The notes: a model not told the origin generated them from the sequence alone. A stretch of 6,175 nt of DNA from Intestinibacter sp. (GCF_022780145.1 NZ_JALEXO010000167.1:1-6175), one strand, 5' to 3'; numbered from the stretch's first letter, positions 1 through 6,015 are shown. Translations and numbers: made by a program.

Positions 1-1543
1 AGACCTTAAGTCTCTTTGATTTTTTATCTAAAACATTTACATAATCCTTCAAATAATCTGGGCTTATGTCTTCCTCCTTCTTGATAAGCTCGACATAATT
101 TATTATAGAAGTAAGAGGTGTTTTTAAATCGTGAGAAACATTTGTTCTCAGCTCACTCTTCATTCTCTCGCTCTTGATTCTGCCTTCAATTGAATTTTCA
201 AGACCTTCACCTATGTTGTTTACATCATTTGCAAGAGTTTTGAAATATAAATCGTCTTTTTCTTTTATTTTATAATCAACTTGACCTTCTTTTATTTTGT
301 GAACACCATCCATTATCTCACTTAGATAAGATAATCTTCTAACTAAATATATTAAAAATCCAAGCTGTATTCCAAATACTATTATTAACCCTAAAAGGTC
401 GATATAAGCATCAATCATAATAAATCCAAAAAACAACTCTGCAAAAGCACATATAACAGCAAGTACTATTATTTTCTTTATTAAAGTAAATTTTTGACTA
501 GTTTGAAGCAATGTTCTAGCTTCTTTAAGAGCTTCCTTTGATTTTCTAAATGACCAACATATTATTCTAAAAATCCAGCTAGTCTTAAAAAAATCCCTCT
601 TTCTATCAAAATTCGAAATCTGTTTTATAAATAAAACAAAGTAAAATAATAATATAAAAATAGGTATTATACATAGCTGATTGACCATTGTTCCATACTC
701 TGAATCAGTCGCAATAAAAATAAAACTTATATCTGTAATTAAAAAAGTCATTACTACTTCTAAAGGAATTTTGTTGTAATAATGCCAAAATTCTCTCTTA
801 GTTTTAGGAAGCTTAAAATTCATAATTATATATACTGATAAAAATACAACTGCTAATACAAGTGATGGCAAACCAACCTTTTTGCAAATATCGTATTGCT
901 TTAATGTTTCCTGATAATTCCTATAATCATAAGCTAAATTCCCACTTTTTACTATATTTTCAGAAATTGAAATATAAGCGCTTATATCGTCATTATTATC
1001 CACATCTTCATTCATATAACTAAAATCACTTGCTTGGTTATATTTTTGACCATCTATTTTTCTATCTACTAGATTTTCATTGTCAAATTCAGCTTGATAA
1101 TATCCATTTGCATTTTTCTTGAATTCACTAATAGTTTTGTAATTTGTATTTGTAAATACTTCCTTTGTTTTATTGTTAATTGAAAAATATTTTATATTAT
1201 CTAAAGTTTTTAAATAGTCCTTTGAATCTTTTTTACTATATTTTATATATTGCTTTTGTGTCTCTTCATAATCATTGTATGAAGGATCATTACTATAATT
1301 CGTTTCATCTGCAACAGAATATTTTAACTGATCTAAAATAGCATTTACTACACTTTGATTAAAATGCTTGCTTTTAAAATAATCCTTTTCTATTTTAGTA
1401 TTTCCTTCTTCAACAGAGGAAGCTATATAATAAAAACTTCCATCTCCATAAACACAATCCATTAAAAAAGAAAAATTAGTCCCTAAAAAAACAGATAACG
1501 ATATTAAAAATCCAAGCAAAAATACATTTTTTAATTTTTTCAT
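1..1543 (-). CDS. Sensor histidine kinase, multi-pass membrane protein (C-terminal part beyond the window)
   Basis: My own minus-strand translation gives 514 uninterrupted codons from the ATG at 1543-1541 to the left edge, with no stop. A hydrophobic segment at about residues 7-28 is followed by roughly 195 mostly polar residues, probably extracytoplasmic. Further hydrophobic segments lie near 223-243, 263-279, 288-306, 356-376 and 383-401, suggesting six membrane spans. A HAMP-like linker (about 401-455) leads to a HisKA box with SHDLKTPL, whose phospho-acceptor is His471. The ATP-binding N/G boxes must lie beyond position 1. The start is supported by AGGTGA (1553-1548) just after the regulator's stop codon; the 10-bp gap implies co-transcription and a cognate pair. 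By family knowledge it should autophosphorylate on His and pass phosphate to the upstream regulator. The Tyr/Asn/Asp/Lys-rich sensor domain is one I do not recognise, so the stimulus is unknown. Confidence 0.93.
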   Translation of the reverse strand, partial: MKKLKNVFLLGFLISLSVFLGTNFSFLMDCVYGDGSFYYIASSVEEGNTKIEKDYFKSKHFNQSVVNAILDQLKYSVADETNYSNDPSYNDYEETQKQYIKYSKKDSKDYLKTLDNIKYFSINNKTKEVFTNTNYKTISEFKKNANGYYQAEFDNENLVDRKIDGQKYNQASDFSYMNEDVDNNDDISAYISISENIVKSGNLAYDYRNYQETLKQYDICKKVGLPSLVLAVVFLSVYIIMNFKLPKTKREFWHYYNKIPLEVVMTFLITDISFIFIATDSEYGTMVNQLCIIPIFILLFYFVLFIKQISNFDRKRDFFKTSWIFRIICWSFRKSKEALKEARTLLQTSQKFTLIKKIIVLAVICAFAELFFGFIMIDAYIDLLGLIIVFGIQLGFLIYLVRRLSYLSEIMDGVHKIKEGQVDYKIKEKDDLYFKTLANDVNNIGEGLENSIEGRIKSERMKSELRTNVSHDLKTPLTSIINYVELIKKEEDISPDYLKDYVNVLDKKSKRLKV

Positions 1544-1547
1544 AGGA

Positions 1548-1553
1548 TCACCT
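1548..1553 (-). promoter_or_regulatory. Ribosome binding site of the sensor kinase gene
   Basis: AGGTGA on the minus strand begins immediately after the TAG stop of the response regulator (1556-1554) and sits 4 nt before the kinase ATG. It fixes the kinase start and suggests translational coupling between the two genes. Confidence 0.75.
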
Positions 1554-2249
1554 CTATAATTTCTCTATTTTGTAACCGATCCCCCATACGACTTTTAAAT
1601 ATCTAGGCTCCTTAGGATTTATCTCAATTTTTTCCCTGATTCTCCTGATATGGACTGCTACTGTGTTTTCTACATTGAAGCTCTCTTCCTTCCATACCTT
1701 TTCGTAAATCTCATCTATTGAGAAAACTATTCCCTTATTTCTAAGGAGTAATTCCAATATTCTATATTCTATAGGGGTAACCTTTATTAAATTCCCATCT
1801 ACCTTTACCTCCTTGGTAGATGTATTTAATTCTAATCCACCACTTCTAAGTACATCTTCTCTGACTTCATTGTTATAATTTCCTAGATTCATATATCTTC
1901 TTAAATTAGATTTAACCCTAGCTATTAGCTCTAACAAGTTAAACGGCTTTGTTATGTAATCATCGGCACCTATATTCAACCCTAAAATTTTGTCTGTGTC
2001 CTCACCCTTTGCAGACACCAAGATTATAGGTATGTTTTTTTCCTGTCTAATTTTTATAGTCGCCTTGATTCCATCTAGCTTAGGCATCATTATATCCATC
2101 AAAATAAGATGTATTTCCTCTGTTGTAAGTATATCCAAAGCCTCTATCCCATCGTATGCTTTAAATACCTTATAACCTTCATTTCTCAAGTATATCTCGA
2201 TAGACTCAACTATCTCCTTATCATCATCAACTACTAATATATTGTACAT
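1554..2249 (-). CDS. OmpR/PhoB-family response regulator, VanR-like
   Basis: This 231-residue protein has the normal length for the OmpR/PhoB family. The receiver domain (about 1-118) shows the acidic pocket Asp8-Asp10, phospho-acceptor Asp52 in MDIMMP, switch Ser79 in VSAKG, Tyr98 and Lys101 in the KPF motif. The C-terminal winged-helix DNA-binding domain (about 136-229) contains VTPIEYRILELLLRNKG, TVAVHIRRIREKI and ends in VVWGIGYKIEK. The stretch ADDYITKPFNLLELIARVK and the C-terminus recall VanR-type regulators, but nothing else here points to glycopeptide resistance, so I give no gene name. The ATG at 2249 has AAGGA 9 nt upstream (2263-2259). It is the first gene of an operon with the sensor kinase 10 bp downstream. 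No phased operator array is visible at its own promoter. It is a candidate regulator of the neighbouring exported-protein promoter. Confidence 0.96.
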   Translation of the reverse strand: MYNILVVDDDKEIVESIEIYLRNEGYKVFKAYDGIEALDILTTEEIHLILMDIMMPKLDGIKATIKIRQEKNIPIILVSAKGEDTDKILGLNIGADDYITKPFNLLELIARVKSNLRRYMNLGNYNNEVREDVLRSGGLELNTSTKEVKVDGNLIKVTPIEYRILELLLRNKGIVFSIDEIYEKVWKEESFNVENTVAVHIRRIREKIEINPKEPRYLKVVWGIGYKIEKL

Positions 2250-2314
2250 TTTAAAATATCCTTTCCCCTTGTAATTTATGTGCTATTGTTTTTTATAGCT
2301 ATCTTCATAAAATA

Positions 2315-2342
2315 ATTATACACGACTAAGCCTCCTTATCAA
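2315..2342 (-). promoter_or_regulatory. Sigma-A-type promoter of the two-component operon
   Basis: On the minus strand, TTGATA (2342-2337, 5 of 6 consensus matches) is separated by 16 bp from a perfect TATAAT (2320-2315). The predicted start of transcription, near 2308, gives a leader of about 60 nt before the regulator ATG at 2249. It is the best match to housekeeping promoter consensus that I found in the window. Unlike the promoter near 3162 it has a real -35 box, so basal expression of the regulator and kinase should not need an activator. Confidence 0.65.
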
Positions 2343-2428
2343 ATTATACTTTCATAATACAAACTAAGTTTTACATACTACCTAATATAAATCTTAAAAT
2401 TTTCTTACAAATAAGGAGAGTTTCAATA

Positions 2429-2467
2429 CATAAAAAAACTGAACCCTTTAAGTTCAGCTTTTTTATG
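2429..2467 (-). terminator. Intrinsic terminator of the exported-protein gene
   Basis: Perfect 6-bp arms CTGAAC (2439-2444) and GTTCAG (2452-2457) flank a 7-nt loop. After one A/C mismatch, a further nine A/T-rich pairs extend the stem (CATAAAAAA against TTTTTTATG). In the minus-strand direction the hairpin begins 13 nt after the stop of the 206-residue gene and runs into seven T (2438-2432). The plus strand also shows a T run, so it could act in both directions, but no plus-strand gene ends here. It separates the exported-protein gene from the two-component operon. Confidence 0.88.
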
Positions 2468-2480
2468 TATTTTAAATATA

Positions 2481-3101
2481 TTATTTTAATAATTCAAAGT
2501 ATCCACTCGGATGGAAGAAATATATGTGACCAGTTTCTTTATCAACTAAGTATGCCATATCTCCTTCACATTGTGGTAAGAAAACATAACCTTTGATTCC
2601 GTTTTCTTTGATACATTCATATGTATTTTCATCACCCATGTAATCGTAATCTAAAGATGGTTCGAAGTCTTTTACAAGTTGTAGAGCTTCTGCTTTTGTC
2701 AATACTTTGTCTTCATTTGTTTCTTCTTTTACTTGTTGTTTTTGTTCAGTTTTATCTTTATTTTCTTTTACATTTGTTTTTTCTTCTTTTGCTACATTTT
2801 TATCTTCTTTTTTAGCTTCTTTCTTTGTGTTTACATCTGCCTTTTGAGTTTCTTTAACTGCAGCTTTTTCTTCCTTAGCTGTAGTCTTTTCAGATTTTTG
2901 TTCTTCTCTAACAGCTTGTTTAGTAGCTTCTTTTTCTTTGACTACTTTATCTGTTTTCTCTTGTTTTTCTTCTGTAGTCTTAACTACATTTTCTTCTAAT
3001 TTTGTATCATTTAAATCAGTTGCATAAGATTCTCTTATAGGTCCAACCACCATTAAACCTACACATAATATTGATATAATACTTATAATAGCTTTTTTCA
3101 T
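2481..3101 (-). CDS. Exported Lys/Glu-rich protein with a compact C-terminal domain, function unknown
   Basis: The 206-residue product has three parts. Residues 1-27 look like a Sec signal peptide: MKK, a hydrophobic core, then SYA before a likely cut at 27/28. Residues 30-132 are low-complexity, dominated by Lys, Glu, Thr, Ala and Val, and probably an extended or coiled charged stalk. Residues 134-206 look folded, with a helix-like LTKAEALQLVKDF and an aromatic-rich end containing GHIYFFHPSGYFELL. Cys163 and Cys178 could form a disulfide outside the cell. There is no lipobox, LPXTG signal or C-terminal membrane anchor, so it is probably secreted or bound by charge to the wall. The ATG at 3101 has a strong GGGAGG (3115-3110) 8 nt upstream. 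It is a single-gene unit between the promoter at 3162-3190 and the terminator at 2429-2467. I do not recognise the C-terminal domain. Confidence 0.88.
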   Translation of the reverse strand: MKKAIISIISILCVGLMVVGPIRESYATDLNDTKLEENVVKTTEEKQEKTDKVVKEKEATKQAVREEQKSEKTTAKEEKAAVKETQKADVNTKKEAKKEDKNVAKEEKTNVKENKDKTEQKQQVKEETNEDKVLTKAEALQLVKDFEPSLDYDYMGDENTYECIKENGIKGYVFLPQCEGDMAYLVDKETGHIYFFHPSGYFELLK

Positions 3102-3161
3102 AACGTCTTCCTCCCATCCATATTATTTTGAATGAATTAATATTATTTCTTTATTTATACT

Positions 3162-3190
3162 ATTATAGTACCACCTAATATTATGAATTT
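3162..3190 (-). promoter_or_regulatory. Promoter of the exported-protein gene: perfect -10, no usable -35
   Basis: The minus strand has TATAAT at 3167-3162. At the 17-bp distance the -35 position (3190-3185) reads AAATTC, which matches TTGACA at only one base. Transcription should start near 3155, giving a leader of about 54 nt to the ATG at 3101. A good -10 with no -35, placed 3 bp downstream of a phased operator array, is typical of promoters that need a DNA-bound activator. Confidence 0.65.
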
Positions 3191-3193
3191 GTA

Positions 3194-3252
3194 GTTACAC
3201 AAATGTTACTTCAGATTACAAATTAGTAACAAATCTTTACACGTTTGTTACT
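3194..3252 (-). promoter_or_regulatory. Array of six helically phased WGTAAC hexamers, probable OmpR/PhoB-family activator site
   Basis: Read on the minus strand, the hexamers are AGTAAC (3252-3247), TGTAAA (3241-3236), TGTTAC (3231-3226), TGTAAT (3220-3215), AGTAAC (3210-3205) and TGTAAC (3199-3194). Their left ends are 11, 10, 11, 10 and 11 bp apart, averaging 10.6 bp, about one helical turn. They group as three dimer sites of hexamer-N5-hexamer, repeated every 21 bp. The middle dimer TGTTAC-N5-TGTAAT fits the WalR/YycF consensus TGTWAH-N5-TGTWAH exactly; the other two differ only at the first base of one half-site. The array ends 3 bp upstream of the defective -35 of the exported-protein promoter. 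The likely binder is a WalR orthologue elsewhere in the genome or the regulator encoded at 1554-2249; sequence alone cannot decide. An overlapping inverted repeat (3225-3252) is a competing explanation for part of it. Confidence 0.72.
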
Positions 3253-3299
3253 TTTTTTATAAGGTAAATAAAGTCAATAACTTTACATTTATATACATA

Positions 3300-3617
3300 T
3301 TATATAAATTTCTTTATCATATTTTCAATATTTTCGATTGTTACATCTCCATTAGATGTTTCGTCTAAAACCTGTCCCTTTTCGTAAACTCTTACCACAG
3401 GCAATCCCAAAACCTTTTGTTTGATAGCTATTCTAGGTGCTGTTTTAGTATCTAAATTACAAAATTTCATATTTTTATCGTATTTCTTAGATAATTCTTC
3501 TACTTTTGGAAGTAATTCTTTACACGGTTGACATGTTTCACTCCAGAACTCTACGACAACCCTTCCTTCGTAGTTTAATACCTCTTGTTCAAATGTTTCT
3601 TTATTTACATTAATCAT
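3300..3617 (-). CDS. trxA: Thioredoxin with atypical TCQPC active site
   Basis: I place the start at the ATG at 3617-3615, giving 105 residues, the usual thioredoxin length. Upstream in-frame candidates (TTG at 3632, ATG at 3623) fall within or too close to the G-rich ribosome site. The active site is Cys29-Gln-Pro-Cys32 within FWSETCQPCKELLP, with Thr where thioredoxins have Trp and Gln where they have Gly. The cis-proline is Pro73 in VLGLPVV. An extra Cys53 lies in MKFCNLDT. From memory, the FWSExCxPC, KFCxLxT and QKVLGLP pattern resembles thioredoxins encoded with clostridial glycine reductase; no grd gene is visible here. It should carry electrons from the adjacent reductase, whose gene ends 22 bp upstream, to disulfides in the cytoplasm. 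No convincing terminator follows it. Confidence 0.92.
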   Translation of the reverse strand: MINVNKETFEQEVLNYEGRVVVEFWSETCQPCKELLPKVEELSKKYDKNMKFCNLDTKTAPRIAIKQKVLGLPVVRVYEKGQVLDETSNGDVTIENIENMIKKFI

Positions 3618-3625
3618 CGCCATAT

Positions 3626-3630
3626 CCCCC
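3626..3630 (-). promoter_or_regulatory. Ribosome binding site that decides the trxA start
   Basis: GGGGG (3630-3626) is 8 nt before the ATG at 3617 but only 2 nt before the in-frame ATG at 3623. The spacing favours 3617, which also gives the normal thioredoxin N-terminus. The site is weak in form, lacking a GGAGG core, so expression may depend partly on coupling to the upstream reductase gene. Confidence 0.55.
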
Positions 3631-3639
3631 AAATCAATT

Positions 3640-4572
3640 CTAATTTACGTATTTTTCAGCATTCATCGCTGCAATAGCTCCATCGTTTGAAGCTGTTATT
3701 ATTTGTCTTAAATTTTTAGATCTACAATCACCCACAGCATAAACGCCATTTATATTTGTCTGCATATTTTGATCGGTTTTTATATAACCTTCTTCATCTA
3801 GGTCTAGTAATCCCTCGAATAAATCTGTCTGTGCAGTCAATCCTATAAATACAAATAACCCTATTATTTCATCATCTTCGTCAGCCTTAAAGACGATCTT
3901 TTCGTTTGATTCTAAGTTTTCAATTTCAATCCCATTTAATATGTCTTCACCCAATAGTTTAGTAATTTTTACATTTTTTATTATAGATATATTTTCTACT
4001 TTTTTGCACTTATCTTCAATATATTTGCTACATTTTAATTCATCGTATTTACTCAAAATAGTTACCTTCTTAGCAAATTTCGATAGATACATACTTTCCT
4101 TTACTGCACTATCTCCTCCACCAACTACATATACTTCAAGCTCTTCAAATAGATGTCCATCGCAAATAGCACAATAGGATAACCCCTTTCCTAAAAACTC
4201 ATCTTCTCTATCTATATCTAAGCTCCTATGCTTGCAGCCAGTTGCTATTATTACAGTTTTAGTCTGATAGATGTTATTTTTACACTTTATAGTTTTAATA
4301 TCACCGTATAAATCAACCTCTAAAACTTCATCCTTGACTAACTCTGCCCCAAAGCTTTTGCATTGCTTTACCATTCTATCAGCCAATGATGCACCTGTAT
4401 CACCTTCTAAAATCCCTGGATAATTCTCAATCGTTCCAGTATTTAATATTTGCCCACCAAAATAATTTTTTTCTATTACCAAAGTTTTTAATTTAGACAT
4501 TGCTGAATATATTCCAGCACTCAATCCTCCTGGACCTGAACCTATTATTATTACATCATAAATATTATTCAC
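3640..4572 (-). CDS. trxB: Thioredoxin reductase-like flavoprotein (GTG start)
   Basis: The 310-residue product has the normal length for low-molecular-weight thioredoxin reductases. It starts with GTG at 4572, supported by AAAGGA (4585-4580) 7 nt upstream. The FAD-binding loop is GSGPGG (11-16). The redox pair is Cys134-Ala-Ile-Cys137 followed by Asp138. The nucleotide-binding loop VVGGGDSAVKE (149-159) is kept, and the second FAD motif is GVYAVGDC with IITASNDGAIAA (276-302). The NADPH-phosphate signature HRRxxxR, expected right after the strand at 170-173, is replaced by SKYDELK (174-180). The electron donor could therefore be NADH, NADPH held by Lys, or something else. It is not a typical ferredoxin-type enzyme, since those also lose the glycine loop. 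It is paired with trxA 22 bp downstream and is its presumed reductant. I found no convincing promoter in the 93 bp upstream. Confidence 0.93.
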   Translation of the reverse strand: MNNIYDVIIIGSGPGGLSAGIYSAMSKLKTLVIEKNYFGGQILNTGTIENYPGILEGDTGASLADRMVKQCKSFGAELVKDEVLEVDLYGDIKTIKCKNNIYQTKTVIIATGCKHRSLDIDREDEFLGKGLSYCAICDGHLFEELEVYVVGGGDSAVKESMYLSKFAKKVTILSKYDELKCSKYIEDKCKKVENISIIKNVKITKLLGEDILNGIEIENLESNEKIVFKADEDDEIIGLFVFIGLTAQTDLFEGLLDLDEEGYIKTDQNMQTNINGVYAVGDCRSKNLRQIITASNDGAIAAMNAEKYVN

Positions 4573-4579
4573 TATACTG

Positions 4580-4585
4580 TCCTTT
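4580..4585 (-). promoter_or_regulatory. Ribosome binding site supporting the GTG start of trxB
   Basis: AAAGGA on the minus strand lies 7 nt before GTG (4572-4570). The FAD loop follows at residue 11, as expected for this family, so the GTG is well placed and no better ATG is available. Confidence 0.7.
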
Positions 4586-4665
4586 CAAATATATAAATCC
4601 CACTAAATTTTTATTTTTATAATTTTAATTTATCATATTTATCCAAAATATTAAATATGTAGCAT

Positions 4666-5913
4666 CTATCTTGTTATTTTTCTAGCAAGTGTCGCTGTCC
4701 ATATACCTACCATTGTAACACCTAGTATCATTTCAACACTCGATAAAATAATGCTCGTCCCAATTGGAATTATATCTCCATATCCAACTGTTGTAAATGT
4801 AACTAAGCTAAAATACAAGGACTCTAAAAAATCTACTACTATTACCTTTTTTTCTAATATAAAAAACAACGATAAATTGTAATTTATAAATCTACCTCCA
4901 ACACTTATTCCTGTAAACAAGTATATTATAGCAAATACAAGCACAATCTCAAATGAAGTAATCAATGCGTAAGTTGGTCTCTCTCCATATCCGCATATCA
5001 TCCAAAATAGCTTAGATTTTATTTTTGAAAAACCCTCTAATACCTTGTTCTCACTGCACTTGTACAAATAATGATATTCTCCTGAGATACTCAAAAGTCT
5101 ATTGCTCTCAAATTGTGAAGCTATATTTTTATATATTTTATATATATTAGTATAATCTTTTTCGCTTTTATTAGACATCATAATTTTATCAAAAAATGTA
5201 TTTTCGTTTAATTTAGTCAAAAATTCATCGTCAAATTCGAGTTTTGCTACTAAACTGTTTATCATCGAAAATGATCTCAAATCACAATCTGAGAAGTATA
5301 TCCCCTCGATTTGATTTCTATCAAATATACATTTTTTTAAATTCGAAAGTACAAAGTACATACCTGTGATATTATCGCCTTGAAATACAGCTCGTTTTAA
5401 ACAGCTTTTATCAAAAGTACAATTTTCAAAATCAGAATTATAAAAGTAAGTTATATTTTTATTCAAAGCATCAAAAAATTCACTTGATTTAAACTTAGTA
5501 TTCAAAAATTTACAATCTAAAAACTCACATCCCAAAAATACGCAGTTTTCAAACTGTACATTTTTAAATACGCAATTTTTAAATATAACGTACTCAAATT
5601 TTATATTTTCAAAATACTTATATATAGCGGATGAAGTCATATCAAATAAACCAAATCCTACATTATAGAAGGTTTCAAACTTTAAATTATCGATATCTTC
5701 AAAGTCTATAATCTCTTTCTCATAGTTTACTTCCTTATCACCTAAATTCTTAATTATAGTTTTTTTCTTCTTAATACCTTTATCGTGAGATTGTTTTTCC
5801 TCATTATTAAACGACTCTAGCTCAAAATAATACTTTTCCCTACTTTCCTCTATAGAAATTTTTAATATTTCCTCTATATTATTCCTCTTTTCATCGAAAT
5901 TATACTCATACAT
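4666..5913 (-). CDS. Two-TM potassium channel fused to a pentapeptide-repeat beta-helix
   Basis: The 415-residue product has a charged N-terminus (1-75), a pentapeptide-repeat domain, a linker (about 228-315) and a C-terminal ion channel. In the repeats, Phe occupies every fifth residue from 101 to 146, ten in a row. After a one-residue slip, a hydrophobic residue holds the fifth position from 157 to 227. This predicts a right-handed quadrilateral beta-helix of about six turns. Cys114, Cys124, Cys129 and Cys134 sit two residues before Phe rungs. The channel has TM1 at about 316-336, a pore helix (361-373), the potassium filter TTVGYGD (374-380) and TM2 at about 384-408. GYGERP (308-313) before TM1 recurs, from memory, in other pentapeptide-channel proteins. 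The helix should lie in the cytoplasm, perhaps as a gating or partner-binding domain. The ATG at 5913 has AGGAG 11 nt upstream. The trxB start is 93 bp downstream with no clear terminator between, so co-transcription is possible. Confidence 0.92.
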   Translation of the reverse strand: MYEYNFDEKRNNIEEILKISIEESREKYYFELESFNNEEKQSHDKGIKKKKTIIKNLGDKEVNYEKEIIDFEDIDNLKFETFYNVGFGLFDMTSSAIYKYFENIKFEYVIFKNCVFKNVQFENCVFLGCEFLDCKFLNTKFKSSEFFDALNKNITYFYNSDFENCTFDKSCLKRAVFQGDNITGMYFVLSNLKKCIFDRNQIEGIYFSDCDLRSFSMINSLVAKLEFDDEFLTKLNENTFFDKIMMSNKSEKDYTNIYKIYKNIASQFESNRLLSISGEYHYLYKCSENKVLEGFSKIKSKLFWMICGYGERPTYALITSFEIVLVFAIIYLFTGISVGGRFINYNLSLFFILEKKVIVVDFLESLYFSLVTFTTVGYGDIIPIGTSIILSSVEMILGVTMVGIWTATLARKITR

Positions 5914-6015
5914 TTTAATTTTTTCTCCTTTTTTATTTACTATACTTATTTTTTTTAAATAAAAATTCCTTTATTTAGTAAAACAAATTTTTAAATTTAA
6001 GTAGGGAAAGTAATA

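Noticed and set aside
1990..2175. Plus-strand open frame of 61 codons inside the response regulator gene
   Set aside because: It overlaps a clearly conserved receiver domain on the other strand and has no ribosome site or recognisable product.
2276..2308. Ten-codon minus-strand frame (ATG at 2308) in the leader of the regulator gene
   Set aside because: It starts at about the predicted transcription start with no room for a ribosome site, and its short length is expected by chance.
2356..2409. TTTACA, CTTACA and AATACA hexamers upstream of the two-component operon
   Set aside because: Their spacings (14 and 34 bp) do not fit the 10.5-bp phasing seen at 3194-3252, so I do not claim autoregulation.
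2621..2999. Plus-strand open frames rich in Phe and Leu
   Set aside because: They are antisense shadows of the Lys/Glu-rich coding region: AAA/GAA codons read backwards give Phe/Leu. No ribosome site or domain supports them.
3269..3285. Possible terminator after trxA (TAAAGT / ACTTTA, 5-nt loop)
   Set aside because: The stem is only six mostly A/T pairs and no real T run follows on the minus strand. It is too weak to call, leaving read-through toward the exported-protein gene possible.
3282..3287. A seventh TTTACA hexamer beyond the operator array
   Set aside because: It is 35 bp from the last array member, out of helical phase, and common in A/T-rich DNA.
3618..3632. Longer trxA with a TTG start at 3632 or ATG at 3623
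   Set aside because: The G-rich ribosome site overlaps or lies too close to these codons. The ATG at 3617 has better spacing and gives the standard N-terminus.
3941..4177. Plus-strand open frame of 78 codons inside trxB
   Set aside because: It is antisense to the reductase core and composed of low-complexity Ser/Phe/Leu runs, so it is a shadow.
4619..4665. Inverted repeat CATATTT / AAATATG after the channel gene
   Set aside because: The arms are A/T-only apart from one pair, the loop is 12 nt, and no T run follows. It is not a convincing terminator.
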